From: Rotaria socialis
Taxonomy: Eukaryota > Rotifera > Eurotatoria > Philodinida > Philodinidae
Assembly: GCA_905331475.1 (NCBI GenBank)
Contig: CAJNYU010001576.1
Location: 1-64,000 of the forward strand
Reading direction: 5' to 3'
Length of the DNA stretch: 64,000 bases
The notes beneath the pieces were generated by a model. That model made no database searches and had not been told where the DNA came from. It saw only the letters and a list, made by a program, of their open reading frames with translations. Both the position numbers and the translations under genes were made by a program. Shown in pieces: positions 43,534 through 58,200 of the stretch (its first letter is position 1; each line of letters starts with the position of its first letter).

Positions 43534-43559
43534 ATCATCATCATCATCATCATCATCAT
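43534..43559. repeat. (TCA)n microsatellite
   Basis: About eight and a half uninterrupted trinucleotide units. On the minus strand it would read as poly-Asp within a short frame that is otherwise unsupported. Confidence 0.9.
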
Positions 43560-44939
43560 AGTTGTCGCCATCTTTTTCATTTATAGTTATTACTAGAAGT
43601 AAATAGTTCGTTTTAAATAGAAGTCTATCAAGAGTTTTAAAATTATAGAAAAACTTTTTCAAAGCTGAAATTTTGCAATACGAACATAATAGGTTTACGT
43701 TATTGAATGTACATTGAAAAACAAAAGACCCTAGAGACTTTAACAAAATCTCTCGAATCCCATTAGAATTCTATAGCTCAGAGGATTACGAAATAATTTG
43801 TCAACGCTTTCTTTTAATGCGAAAAAAGCCTAGTCACAATTCAATAAAACCAACATATTTGGAACAGAATTCTAGAACTATAATAGTACAAGATCAACTT
43901 CGTGATGAGAATTTTCTCTCGTCTGAAAATTAATTTTTTCCTAGGATTCAAAGAGATCAGAATTCGAATAGAATATCACGATGGTTTGTAGAATACTAAG
44001 ATGAAAGAAGGCATGGCCATTTTCTAACTGACAAAAATTTGCTAATAATAACAAAACATTACAAATACTTGGTAGAAGTCTTCATCTCGTCATATAAGAC
44101 AATGCTTACCGCAGACATATTTTTGTGCTTGAACAACATTGTTGAATCACAAGACGAAATGGTTATATAGCTATTAAAATTTTAAATTCCATCAAAGCTT
44201 TGATAGAATTCTTTAATTGTCAATAGAAAAGTAGATAGTAAGTGTTTATGGCTATCTCTTGAATAAGACGTTGAACAAAATTCTAACGTAATTCTAACAA
44301 TATTAAAGAGAGCGATGCCATGGTATAATTAATCTATGAGGCTTCAAGGGAACCAAGTGCTCATAGGTTAAACTAGATCATTATTATATATTGTACTAAC
44401 AGGAATCCATTGTTTTAGGCTACAGATAATTTTGCCATCAATAAACTTGAAAGTTAGAAAAGATATAAAAACCTAAGTATTAACCAATAGGAGTATGATT
44501 CAAACCAATAAACACATCCTTGGCTTCCAGGGCTGACAGATAATTTATCTTCTCTTCATGGAATCTACTAATTCGAGATAATCCTTCATCATAAAAGGAT
44601 AAAAATGCCACATGTCTCCGAAGTTATAAAGCATAGAAAATTATGTGTTACTCAGTTCTACTTAACTTCCAAAGTCTGTATGCAAATTCAAGATATTGCA
44701 TAATCCACATTCAATAGCCACTGCTTAGTAAACAACAGGGATAAAATCGGTTTAGATTTTACGAAATTTTTAACCAAACCGAGACGAACTTAATTCAGTC
44801 CATCTCAGTTAAACATGTTAGTAAAAATGTCTGATGGCAAACTGAACTTATTTTCGAAAAAAAAGCATTCTGTGATGAGCTAACACATTTTTATTAGAAT
44901 CTGCGAACTAGTCTCAATTTCAGCAGATACTATATTGAC

Positions 44940-44962
44940 AATAGTACGTACTACGTACTATT
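44940..44962. repeat. Perfect palindrome, 11-bp arms around one base
   Basis: The arm AATAGTACGTA is followed by a single C and then its exact reverse complement. It can form a cruciform or be a dimer-binding site. No gene or element border is visible next to it. Confidence 0.8.
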
Positions 44963-46186
44963 TACGTTTGCTAAAAAAAATGATATTCTGAATTGAAAGA
45001 AAAAGAATAGAATTCTCTTGAGCAAAATGATTCATCATTCATCTACTCAACAACAAATATAAGAAGTCAATCAAAATTCTGCTAAATTTTGTGAAATCCT
45101 AAGTTCATCCTGAAGTACCAGATGGATCACATCCTTTTGTGTGTGTCTGAACTAGAAGCATATACATTGACCAATAATTCAATTAATAACTAATAATTGA
45201 AAAGAAACTACATGAATACGCAAAGTTCTGAATTCTTTCTATGGAGATGTCGTGATTATTTTTTGATTCCTGATATATTAATGAGACAAATTCAGTGTAA
45301 GATTAAAGTTTATAAGAGTAGTATTTTCAAATGAATTAATGAAAATATGACTCATCCATGGCAATAACTGTGTTCATGTTGCATTTCTCAAAACCAGTGA
45401 TAGATTTCAGATAAAATATATTGAAAATTTTTTATTCGGATGTTATCAGTAATACATGACGTGAGACAAGCTATTATCTTCATTTCAACGTCGACAACAA
45501 CGATTTTGTTCTTATTTATTTTATTATAGGTAGATTATGTTGAATACATACGCTTCTCATTCTTGTTTTTTCAGTTAATTCCTTTGCTTCTTCATTTACG
45601 TTGTAATTTAAACATACATTTTTAGAATAAAATAAAATACAGCAGAATCATAAACTCTAAAATAGTCTATGAAATTGAGAGGTTATTAAATAAAAGAAAG
45701 GTTATGGTGATAGGTCTTCAGCAAATGAATTTATTATTTCTTAGTTTTTCTGGAATACTATAAATATCTAACGCAATGAATTAAATCATCTTACAATTTT
45801 TCTGGCAGGAAAAATATACATCCTAGTGTTACTGTTTTTTTTCTAATCTCAATTATAATCGATTCGAAACTGTGCCTTCATAAATCAACTTTTACTGCTT
45901 TCTTTTTTATTAATGAAATGTTCCAAGCAGAGTTTCTTCACTTATTGTCAATGATAACTGAAATTAGTCATTAGAATCAAATTAATTATAAAGAATTAAA
46001 GACTTCAACAGATACTTGATCTATATAATTCTTTATAGCTAGAATTTTATTGATTTTTTCTGCAAAAATGAAGATTATAGTTCAGAAGAATAAAATATAT
46101 ATTTAAAATAGACAAACAAAATATTCTTTTTCATTGCAAGAATACTTTGATAATTAAATCTAATTCAGAAAAATAGATTCATCTAT

Positions 46187-47276
46187 TCAATTATTATCGT
46201 TCGGTGAATAATTAATTAAAATTCTATTTTCATAATCTCTTATTTCTTCAATTCTATAGCCTGATCCATCAATAATACCAAAAGTATCATTAAGTTCATC
46301 GAATTTATCTTCACCAATTATTTTAAATACATTATAAAGTTGACATAATGTTCGATAACGATGAAAGTATTCTAAACAATCTCGATCATTCTGTGGCCAC
46401 CGTTCATCAAGTTCATGTATACTAACAAGACTCATTGGACAACGACCTTCATGCGTTTCCCAATTTTGATTATGTGCTGATAAACTTGGTTCAGCTTGAT
46501 CATCTACTAAACACTCTTCTTCTTTCATTCCACATAGATAACACCAATTAAGTCCACATCGTTCACAAACCATATGCGTACAGCCATCATCTTTTAGACC
46601 TTTTAATTGACAATGAGGACAATGCTGTTGAGATCCTATTTCAATGGCTTTTTCAATCATTTCTTTATATGAATGCAGTTCAATACATTGAGATCGATGC
46701 ATTGATTCATCACTATCGTCTATGATATTATGAAGGCATATCAAACACGATCGTTTACCACAAGATGGGTGTTGACAAGTAAAAAAATAGAGAGGACATG
46801 CATCAGTTGTATGAATTTCAAGATAAGGACAAAATGGGCCTATGAAAAATAGAATAAATCGTCTTTTTTAAAACGAATAACGTGTTCAAATACTTGCATT
46901 GTGCTAATCTTTCATTTTCTCCAAGACAATCCTTTGACCAAAATAAAGGAAGAACACATGCTATGAATTTTTCATAGTTTTCTTGTTTCATAAATATTCG
47001 ATCAATTTCTATTGGATCGAACGGATATTGACATGAACCACATGGTAATGGATAATTGAAAATAGGTTGAGCAAACATTATTTCTAACATCACATTTATG
47101 CACGTATTGCAAGTCCGTTTGTTACATTTCATGTTCTTACATGTAAGTCTAGTTTCACCATCGTGAATTACTGATTCACATGTACAACATTTTATAGCAA
47201 TTATTTCCTGAGATGGTGTCGTCGTCGTTTCTACCGAAGGCGATGATTTATTTTGACTTTCACTTTCGCTAGACAT
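46187..47276 (-). CDS. RBR (RING-IBR-RING) E3 ubiquitin ligase
   Basis: Exons 47276-46898 and 46839-46187 give 343 aa. A first Cys-rich RING-like region (CCTCESVI, KCNKRTCNTC, LPCGSCQYPF, about residues 30-85) is followed by an IBR (CPFCPYLE, CQHPSCGKRSCLIC). A RING2/Rcat domain follows (CPHCQLKGLKDDGCTHMVC, ERCGLNWCYLC). The Cys of GCTHM aligns with the catalytic Cys of HHARI/parkin-type ligases, so a thioester relay mechanism is expected. There is no Ariadne domain or recognisable parkin Ubl. The C-terminal about 110 aa are unassigned. The 58-bp intron has a GC donor (GCAAGT) and AG acceptor, placed inside the Cys codon that begins the IBR. This is the only junction that keeps the frame and the Cys. 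Confidence 0.9.
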
Positions 47277-49282
47277 TGCGTTATCATATGGTCAAATTGA
47301 TTAAAAATAAATACCAGAATGCATCAAATAAAAATATTCGTTTTCTTTTTCTATTGCAAACATGAAGTATTTATAGTCGACAGGTTTCGATGGAGTGTCA
47401 TCACCTTTTTTGAGAATATAATGAGTCTTCTGACCGTATTATTACCATTTAAGGTGATGCAAACTATACAAAAATGCGTCATCATGAATCATAAGTAAAA
47501 TTTCAGCATCATTACGCAAGTACAACTGTAGTCACTTAATCAATACAAAAGACAATAAAATGAAACTATTGCGAGTTCAAATATGAAACATTGATGATCA
47601 ATAAAAACAAGAAGAATATCAAAAACCACCGGATGATTACTTCTGTTATATTTTAGTAATTCATATTGAAAATGTTTTCGTTCAATTTTCATTCCTCTAT
47701 ATGTACATATAATGTTAATTGATATAATGGCTTTATCAATTATATTTATTGATGGAAAAGTTAATACAACTCTTAATGCATTAATTTTTATTTTGATTAG
47801 AAATATTTGCAATACAAGTCCAGCTGTTGGATGAGTTTTAGTGCAAAATATCAATCTTTACAAGAGAATTCCATCGATAATACATGATCATAATACTATG
47901 TGATTAATAATGTGTAAAGAACAAAGCATAGAACGAGAAAGGTGTGAGTCAAAAAATAATGTAATCGAATACAAGGAAGTTTTCCTACAAAACTCGTTGC
48001 TGAGATATTATGGTAACTATTGTAATGATATTCAATAAAGAAAAAGCGTTTTTCTTCTCTTAAAGACATGAATTTTCAGTATTTAGAAAATTCTAATTTT
48101 TATTTTTCTAATCAAACTACTAATTATGATGTTTATTTTGTCAAATCTGTTGCTTATTTCGTCGTATTTCTTCAGTAAGTGCATCGTGTTGTCGCGATAA
48201 TTATTGGATCTTATTGAGAAACTTGTTACTATATAGAACCTAAGAGTTTACTTATTCAAATATTTTCGAATCTTTCTGATAAGTTTTTGTTATTAATCAT
48301 TAATGATGTGAATTAAATGTTGCTTTCTGTAGTCAGGCATGAAAAGAAATTAATTCAATTTATGTGAACTTGAATAGATAAGCAACAAGATAATTTAAGG
48401 ATTCTTTTTGAATTCGTATCAAATCAGCAATATGACTGCAGTAACTAATAGAACACAGTGAAATATGCGATTGTTTAATGGAAAGACTCCTTTGTAATTC
48501 CTAATTATGTAATCAAGTTGAATGATCTTGTGAATGCAAATGAACAAATGAAGAATTCTTGTTACGAAACATCAAATGCAAATGAATAAAGGTTATTGTA
48601 TGAACAGAATCAAGTGTTTGTATATTTTACTGTAGAAATTCTATGACACATACCGTTTTTATTTTTTCAACAGACAGAAAACTAAATAATTAGAAGAAAC
48701 TTTTGACTAAATCAGTAATATCGAGAAAGACAAAAAATTTTTAAATCTATATTTCCTCATGCATGAATAATAATTGATTAAAGAAGCCTGTAGCATTAGA
48801 ATATTGTTCACTATGAAAGATTTAATACTTGGAATAGAAATTAAAAGAATTCATCTAGATAGGTAAAAAAAGATCAAGTTTAGAAGAGGATCCGTGAGAC
48901 CAATAGTAAATAAAACAGCTAACACTATCTCAGATAAACATACACTGTTTTTGTTTTCTCCCTTAATAGTCGTCCCGTCATCGTATTTTGTTGTAATAAC
49001 ATCATGTATGACCGATAATCTTAAAAATATATATTTTTATCTGCTGCTATATTATTTTTATTTTTTTTTTTCGATATAAAGTTTTGAACAAGCTTGAAAG
49101 AATAAAACGATGAATATGATATTTAGACTAATCTTTAAAAATTTGTAAAGCTTTTCATAGAATGCACACAATAAAAATAGGGTAGCAAGTGAACAACTAC
49201 AAAAAAAATAAGAAAACACCTATTGTTACGGTAGATAAGAATATTTTCACTTTTACATTTTTGATCTTGTTCATCTGAGTTT
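47277..49282. other. Region between the RBR gene start and the myosin 3' end
   Basis: About 2 kb. It should hold the RBR promoter and the myosin 3' UTR. A 104-codon frame at 47540-47854 (-) is hydrophobic and lacks any family motif, so it is not annotated. No RNA gene or repeat element was recognised. Confidence 0.4.
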
Positions 49283-52200
49283 TTAACGTTGACGAACTGA
49301 ACTAGCACGCATTGTTGAACCTACTCGTGTTGTTGTTGATTCGCGTACTTCATGCTAAAAATAAAAGTATTGTAAGTTATTGGATTGAAATAAACATATT
49401 AACTTACAGATTCAGTGGTGCGACCTACACTGATCGATGTTCGACTTTTAGCACGTATTTTTCCAAGTTGATTTTCAGCTAAATCAGCACGTTCAGCTGA
49501 CTCTTCTACAAGAAACAAAAAAAACAAATTCAGTGTATAAATTCATTTTGTTTTATATTAAACTCACCAAGGTCTGTTTGAACTTTACGAAATTTAGCCA
49601 AATTAAGTGCAGCAATTTCCTCTGAAAAGGAAAAAGAATTGTCAATTAAAATAATGATTGTTGAAACAAAACAAAGAGTTATTTACCAGCTTCTTCGACT
49701 TGGCGTTTATACACTTTAATTTTGGATTGTAATTTTTCAGTAAGATCTTGTAAACGCACTTGATTCTTACGATCTTCTTCAGTTTGAAATGCAAGCTCTT
49801 TCAAACGTCGATCGTTTTTGCGTAATTCTTTAAGTGTTTCTTGATGGCGATTTTGTTCTAACTCATTTTCACTTTCTAATTCATGAATCTAAATAAATAG
49901 AAAATCGAAATTGATTTTTTTAAATTTAAATCCAAAAATCAGTATAATTTACGCGTTGTTCAAGTTTAATAATAATACGTTTTCCACCTTTAAGTGCATT
50001 AGCTTCAGATTCATCAAGGCGTACTTGAAGATCTCTAACTTGCTGTTCAAGACCTTTACGTAATCGTTCAACTTGTAAAGTATGTTCTTGTTCTTGACGT
50101 AATTCTTCAACGAGACGTGAAGCATCAATGCTGGCTTTCTTAGTACGTTCTTCACTATTCTTAAGTTCACTAACAGCTTCATCTAAATCAGCTTGCATAG
50201 CAGAAATAGTTGATTCAAGTTGTCGTCGTTGTGAAGCTAAGGTAGCATTTTGTGTGCTTACATCACTGATACGATCAGCTGCATCGTGTAATTCGCTTTC
50301 TGCTGCTTTACGAGCACGTTCAGCTTGTTCTAAAGCTGTACGTAATTCTTCAAGTTCAGCCGTTATAAGAATAGCACGACGTTCAGATGCAGCAGCGAGT
50401 TCGCGAGCTTCATCACGTTGTCGTTGTTCTTCTTCAATTTGTGTTTGCAATTCAGTAATATGTTGTTGAAGGCGTTTTAATGTTTTTTGTAGATCAGCAT
50501 TTGCACGATTGGCATGATCAAGTGCAACTTCAAGTTGATTGATATCGGTCTCAAGTTTCTTTTTCTAAATCGGTAATAGTACATAAATATATTATATTTA
50601 ACTTTTTAAATTTTCTGTTTCTACTTGTTTAAGTGCTTCAGCTTTTGATCGGGATTCAGCTTCTAAACTAGCTTGCATTGATTCGAGTGCACGTTGATGA
50701 TTACGTCTTGTATTTTCAAATTCTTCTTCTTTTTCATGAAGTCGTCGATCAATTTCTTGTCGAACAGTGCTTAATTCTAATTGAACACGAAGTACTTTGG
50801 CTTCTTCTTGTTCAAGCGATGATTCAGCATCTTCTAATGCAGCTTGTAATTCTTCTTTTTCTAATTCAGCTCGTTTACGAGCTTTTTCTAATTCATGAAC
50901 GTTTTTACCACCATCGCTTAATTGATCAATAAGATCCTAAATAAAAGCAAAGTAATACGTTAGTTTTTCAATTTTTAACATATATCGAAAAACAAAAGCC
51001 CGATGAGAACTAACCTTGATTTCATCCGCCAAATTTCGGTTTTCTTTACGAAGTGATTCAATTTGTTCATGTGATTCTTCATATTGTGTTTTAAGTTTAA
51101 ATAATTCAGTTGAGAAGTTTCGTGATTCTTTTTGTGATATTTCAAGTTCAACAGTGATATCTTCACATTTTTGTTTCCATTCAATAATCAATTTATCGAA
51201 TTGTTTCTGTTTCTTATCCATAGCAGATGCATCTTAACAAAATGAAACAGAAAAGAAATAATGTTTATAAATATATTCTAAGCTAAGATATTAATTTACT
51301 CGAATTAGCACGTTCAACATCAACCATAAGATCTTCAACTTCACCTTGAAGACGTACTTTAACTTTTTCTAACGCATTACATTTGTTCAATGCAGCTTCA
51401 ACTTGTTCTTCAGCTTCATTTAATTTCGAAGCCAATTTTCGTTTAGCTTCTTCAAGTTCTTCACTACGAGCAACACCTAAAAGATAATATATTTTCATAT
51501 GTATATGTATAAATATATATTATTATAATAGAGTAACTTTCGTATCAATAAAATTTACCTTCAGACTCAAAACGAGTTCTCCATTGTTGTACTTCAGAGC
51601 TAAGTCTGGTAACTTGCTTTTGAAGTTCACTTCTAGCTTCTAGTTCTTCATCAAGTTGTTCACGTGATTGTTCAAGATCCGATGTTAAATTACGTATTTG
51701 AGAATCTAAAGAAATATTCATAACATTATTTTATCTTGGAATCAAATTATGTAACTCGAATTTCTATAATTTTTATCTTTTTCTCGAGATTAAATGTAAC
51801 GAAAATTACAAAAACAAATTGACCCATTGTCTATGCATGTTTACGTTCGTCAAAAATGAATGACTTAACTAGACAATGATTAGAGTAATTTAACTTCTCT
51901 ATAAGCAATGTAGTTTTATCTACAAAGACCTTTCAATTCCTATATGAGAAACTCTATTAAACCACCAAAGGCTATGATCAAGAGCATTCATTTCTTGTAA
52001 AATTGTTTTTCCCTAACTACATGGCTATCATTTAGTTGGTATAAACTATATTGTAAATGAATAAACAAATTAAATATGCATATAAACTCTTCTGTTAAAA
52101 TATCAATTTATCGATCTCAAAAGAATGTTTTCCTTGCTATTCTTCTATTTATCATACGTAAACATCATTCTGTTAGTAATTTCTTCAAAATTTAGCTACA

Positions 52201-55200
52201 TGCTCTATCCATTTTTATCGTACTTCATTCATTATAACGATACGAAGAAATAAATAATATAAATTGAAATCTTTTAAAATATACTCACTAACTGATCCTT
52301 TGCCACGTAATTCATCATCAAGTGATCGTTTAACTTCATCAAGTTGTTGTTGCAATGTTGTTTTAGATTTATTTAAAGTGACAATTTGAACTTCAAGTTC
52401 TTCAACTTGTCGAATTATGGTTGTATTTTCAACAATTAGTTTTGTTCTAATTTGAGTTAATTCAACTACTTGTCTGCTTTGATCATCAAGTTTAACTTGA
52501 ATATCATTTAGTTGTTGTTCAAGTTGTTTCGAAAGTTTCTCAGCAGCTACTTTGCCTTTTTGTACATGTTCAATCTGAGTACGTACATCATCTAATTCAG
52601 ATTTAACTGCATGCTTTTCTTTTTCTAATTTGTTCTTCAATTTTTGTAATTGATCAATTTGTTCACCCATTTCTTCAAATGAAAGAAAAAGAAAAAACAT
52701 AGAGTTGTTGAAAGTGTGCGATTTGAAGAATACAAAAAAAAACACAACCCCAGATTATCTTACCGGTTACAGCATCTTGATGTTTCTTTCTTAATTGTGC
52801 AGCTGTAGCTTCATGTTGAAGATTAGCTTCTTCTAAGTCTCGACGAAGTTTTTGTAATTCTGTTTCTCGTTTCTTATTCATTTCAACTTGTGATGTTGTT
52901 GCACCACCAGCTTCTTCCAATCGATCATTCATTTCGTCGATTTCTCTTGCTAAATCAGCTCGTTGTTTTTCTGTTTTAGCTTTGGCTTGTCGTTCATTTT
53001 GAACTTCTTCTTCTACTTCTTCAATACGTGCTTGTAATTCTTTTATCTTCTTGCTAAGATTTGTTGCTTGTCCCTGTTCATCTTCAAGACGTCCTCCCAT
53101 CTGTTGAATTTCTTGATCTTTACGTTTAAGGGCTTCTTGTAATTCACGTTTCGAGTTATCTAATTCTTCTAGGTTAGTTTGTAAAGTTTTCAAATCTGTT
53201 TCAAGTTTACGTTTTGATTTATCTAAATCAGCACGACCCTTCTTTTCACGTTCTAAACCATCTTCTAATTCATCAAGAGTTTGTTCAAGCTTAGCTTTCA
53301 ATTTATTTAAATGATTAACTTTATCTTCTTCAGCTTGTAATTGTTCAGTTGTTTTAGTATTTTGTTCTTCAAGACGTTTACGTTCACGGGTTATTTTGGC
53401 AATGGTTTCATCTTGATGAGCAACTTCATCTTGTAATGTATGAATTTGATTATCACGTATTTTACATTCATTTTCAGATTTTTGCAAATTTACACGCATA
53501 TCATCGATATCTTTCTTCAAACTATCCATATCATGTTCTAGTTTCTTTTTCTTATTATTCAACTGTTGAGCATTTTCTTCTTCTTGACCGAATCTGTCTT
53601 CTAATTCTTTGATTTGTTGTTCAAGATCAGCCTTTTGTGTTACTAAAAATACAATAATATTATGGCAACTTGTAAGAACTGATCAAATATATATATATAC
53701 ATATTGAGATGTCGAATTTCTAAATTGATAAATTTTCCTAGCTGAGCTAAAATTATTTAATGATATTTATTATCGTTTCTGGTGAAATTCACAAACAGCA
53801 GAAAAGTGTAGGTTTTAAGGTTGGATAAAACTTTTCAATAATTTTCTGCTTGGAATAAAGTTTACACCAGATAAATTATCAAGACATTCTCTGATCAATA
53901 TGCAATTAGACAAAACTGATATGTTCATTGTAATTAGCTCACAGCGATAGTTTTTCAATCGCTAATCTAAAGTTGCTTTTTTCTTTTTACAATATAGAAT
54001 ATTATGGAATAGTATTCTTTGTTAAAAGTATACAACATAAGATAAAAGAAGATCTTGAAAAGAATCGAATTCAAAAGATTTAGGTTCAATGTGTGACATA
54101 GGGATGTGATTCAAAATGGATTGCATTAATTAGAATTTATATTAGAATTCATGCTGTTAAAATAAACTTACTTAAACGTGTGAAACGTTCTTCGGCTTCT
54201 GCTGAACCAACTCTTTCCGATTCTAATTGTTGAAGTAAATCATTCTTTTCTGAAAAATAATTTAAAAAAAATAATGACAATAAGATAAATAAGATAAATA
54301 ATAAAAGTTACTGTTTTAGATTCTCTTACCTCGAATTAACTTTGTATTATTATCTTCAACTTCTTTTCTTAATTTTTCTTCTTTTTCTAAATTCTCTTTG
54401 AGTGTTTTAAATTCTTCTTCGAGTTTTTTCATTTCTTCTTCTTGTCTAGCAACAGATAATAATGGTTTAACTTTTGTATATAATTTCCACCATGGCCAAT
54501 TACGTAATGATAAATATTTACGACAATTACGTTGTAATACAGTTAAAGCTATGCGTCTCTCTAACATTTTTTTGTATTCTTTCTTCATAAGATAACCACG
54601 AATTTGTCCTTGTAAAGCAGAAATAATTTTTGATAAAGCCATGTCACGCATATCTTCTAATTGACCCAATGTGCCTGCTCTAAAGAAAACTTTTGTTGAA
54701 CCACAACGATATAACTCTTCAGCCAATTGACAGTCTTTAAGGATATTTTCTGTTGCTTTTTTGGCATCAACAAAACCTTTTGGAATAGCATTTGGTGCCA
54801 AAATTGAATAACGTTGTTTGAATTCCGAATAGATCATTCGATTTGGAAAACCTTTACGACAAATACGAATACCTTCGAGTACACCGTTACATGTGAGTTG
54901 ATGCATTACCAAATGTGAATCAAGTACACCACCAGTCTTGATTTCATTTGGAATGATACAACGAACAAAGTGAGGATGGGTTTGTTTCAAGTTGGTCATT
55001 AATTTATTTAATTGTTCCTGAAGAAAAATTCAATTATGAAGAGAATTATTATTGCCTTGTCATAGAAAAAAAAAACTTACACGATGTGTAGCTGAAATTG
55101 TTTGCATACTACCACCACCTTTCTTTTTACCGCCACCACCTTTACCACCAGTAGCTTCTTCTTCAACAACATCAGCAAAGAAATGACAGAGAAGAGAATT

Positions 55201-58200
55201 CTTCGATTTTGCAAAAAGTGTAGCACTAAATATTAAAAATATTTTCCTTCTTTTATCAATTAAATTTTAATAAAATAAACATACACAGTAGTATTAATAG
55301 GATCTTTGTTCTTTTCAAGCCATGATGTTGCTGTATATGATACCGTACCAGCATAATGATGAATATCAAAATGAGCTTCTGCTTTGCCTTTACCAGGTTT
55401 GGGTTTACCAAATTGTGGATGTTTACCCAAATGGTTAGTATAAAGTTTTTCAACAAATGTCTTATCAGTAGCTTTTGGTACGATACATTCTTCTTCAAGA
55501 ATGGAAAGAATACCCATAGGCTATAATAATAAGAAGAAGAAGGAGAAGAAGAAATTTCGTTCAACAAATAGAAAGAATCAACATATATATGAATATAAAC
55601 CTTTTCGATAAGTTGAATACAAGCTTCTAAATCCATACCAAAATCAATGAATACCCAATCAATGCCTTCTTTTTTATATTCTTCTTGTTCCAACACAAAC
55701 ATATGATGATTGAAGAATTGTTGAAGACGTTCATTTGTATAATTAATACATAATTGTTCAAAGCCATTGAACTATATTAAAAATTTATATTAAGATCATA
55801 ATTACGTTTTTTGTAAAAACTCATTTCACCTCGAAAATTTCGAAACCAGCAATATCGAGTACACCAATGAAATATTGTCGTTTAGCTTTGACATCGAGCG
55901 TTGTGTTAACACGCTCGACTAGCCAAGAAAAGGCGCGGAAATAGATCTATACAAAAGAAAAAACAGATTATCGATAGTTAATCATATTTAGTTATTATCA
56001 CGTACCGATTTAGAAAGAGCACCAATTGAGTTTACGACTTGATCCTTATTTTGGCCTTTGTTCACATATTCATTACCGACCTACAATTTTTTTAAAATTA
56101 TTGATGATTAAAGATTGTATTAAATAAAGCAAACCTTAATACGAGGTTTAAGTAAACCTTTGATAAGATCAGCTGCTTCAACACCAAGTAAATGAGCGAC
56201 TTTTTCGCATTCTTCTGTGCCATCAGTTTCAGCTTGTTCTTCTCGAGGACGTTGTTTCCATTGAGAATTACCAAAGTGCATAATAGCAGCAGTGCATTTA
56301 AATAAATTAATTTTTTCATCCTAGAAAATGTCAAATAATAATTGCAGTATAATCTATAAACGTATATAAATATAAACCTGTGAAAAGCCAAGGATATCAA
56401 AAGCTTCATCAGTGAGTTTCATTTCTTCAACATCGTCAACACCATCAATGGTAAGCATACCTTGAGCAACATAAAAGTATTTTGACGGATCAGCTTCAAT
56501 TAAACAATCCTCTGAAAGAAGAAAATTTCAAAATAATAAATTTGACAATCAATTTATTATTTACGATGGTATTTAGGAAATGCATTTGAACAAAGTTGGT
56601 AGAAAATATGGTAGTTACGCTCAGCTAAATAAACAATTAATATTGAATGTCTTAAGTTTCGGAAGAAAATTTATGTTTTACCAGGTTGCTAAAATAGAAA
56701 GAAAACAAAAAATCAATATTATTTATATATAGTAATGAAAAAATGTTTTCGAACAATTCTATCTTTTTGCTACAACTTTGTTAGAAATCTGTTCTATTGA
56801 ACAATGGTGTTTGTCGAACATACAAATTTCTTGAAAGAATATTTCTGTATAATATACTTGGTGAAATTTTAGTGGTAATCGATTTTTCAAATCAGGTTTC
56901 TATAAACTTATAGATACAATGCGAGCCATATTAAAAGAACGTTTGAACACCTTTTGAAAACGAACAGTGTTGGAAAATGAAATGATACTAACAGATCGTA
57001 TCTATTCTTCTTTTTCTCAATATGACTTTGAGAAAATTTTGTAAAATGGAATTTCCTTCAAATCACACATAATAGATAATGCGCATGAAAACTATCCAGT
57101 ATAGGAGACTCTTGCAATATTCATATGTAACAATAAAATATCATTAACAATTCATACTATTTCATAGTTTAGAATTTAACTAATCTATAGTCATTGTCGT
57201 ATTATTAATCTCTGAGTTGATTTGATTCTGCTCGAATTTTTATTTGAAACAATGATAGAATACCTGTAGAATTATTATCAATCTACGACAATTACAGTTC
57301 AAATTTGAAAGTTGAAATAAAATGTAAATTGTCTATATTGTTATCAAAAAATAATGTCTCTCCATAGATAATTTTCTGACATTGTTACGTGTAGACAATA
57401 GAATAAGATTGTTCGAAAAAATGTTTCAATAATTATATTAATATCTTACTTGAAAGATGACACGAGATTTTTCTAAAAGATATACTTCAATATCAGCACC
57501 AGCGATTTTACCAGTTGGGCCAAAGTGAATACGAATAAATTTACCCTAAATAGAAATATTCAACATTCGTTAACAGTTAGTTTATTCTTAGAATATGACT
57601 AGCATGTAACTAATCATATATTGTGTATCAATATACTATTCATCAAGAAATCATAATCTCAAAATGATGTGATATTCATAGAATAAATCTATCACATATA
57701 TACATGAGATGTATTGGGAAAAAAAGAAAAAGTTAACCAAGAAATCATATGATCACAAGAAAAGAAAATATATTCATTCGTTTTATTAATTAATGATAAC
57801 TTACAAATCGAGATGAGTTGTTATTACGAGTAGTTTTGGCATTACCATAAGCTTCCAAGACAGGATCTAATCAAGATGAAGAAAATATTTATCTGACAAT
57901 CAATAGAATCAAAGTTTTAACTTACTAGCAGACACAATTTGATCTTCAAGTGTCATTGTTTTCTAAAACATTTTGTCGTTGATTTTAGTAAAGACAATAA
58001 TAAGATTGTTTTTTTATTCCTCTAAATGAAATACTACCTTTCCATCTTCTGCTTTTTTAGCTCCAACCGCAGCAACCAAAGCGAAATATTGAATGACCTT
58101 TTTTGTATTTTCTGTTTTACCAGCACCAGATTCACCTGTGATCAACATCGATTGATTTTCACGATCTAAATTCGTATAAATAATTTAGTATGAAATATTT

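Larger units (their letters stand above)
42004..46186. other. Intergenic region upstream of coronin and downstream of the RBR gene
   Basis: About 4.2 kb with no confirmed gene. An uninterrupted frame without ATG at about 43738-43939 (+) reads like protein (LEFYSSEDYEIICQRFLLM) but has no recognisable family or partners. A (TCA)n run lies at 43534-43559 and a perfect short palindrome at 44940-44962. The frame 42465-42776 (-) has a signal-peptide-like start but is low-complexity and unsupported. Confidence 0.4.

Noticed and set aside
47540-47854. 104-codon hydrophobic minus-strand frame
   Set aside because: No family motif, no splice context and AT-rich Ile/Leu bias. Not supported.
50128-50469. 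113-codon plus-strand Ser/Arg-rich frame, and other frames within 49.9-55.7 kb
   Set aside because: Antisense or off-frame shadows of the myosin rod and motor exons.
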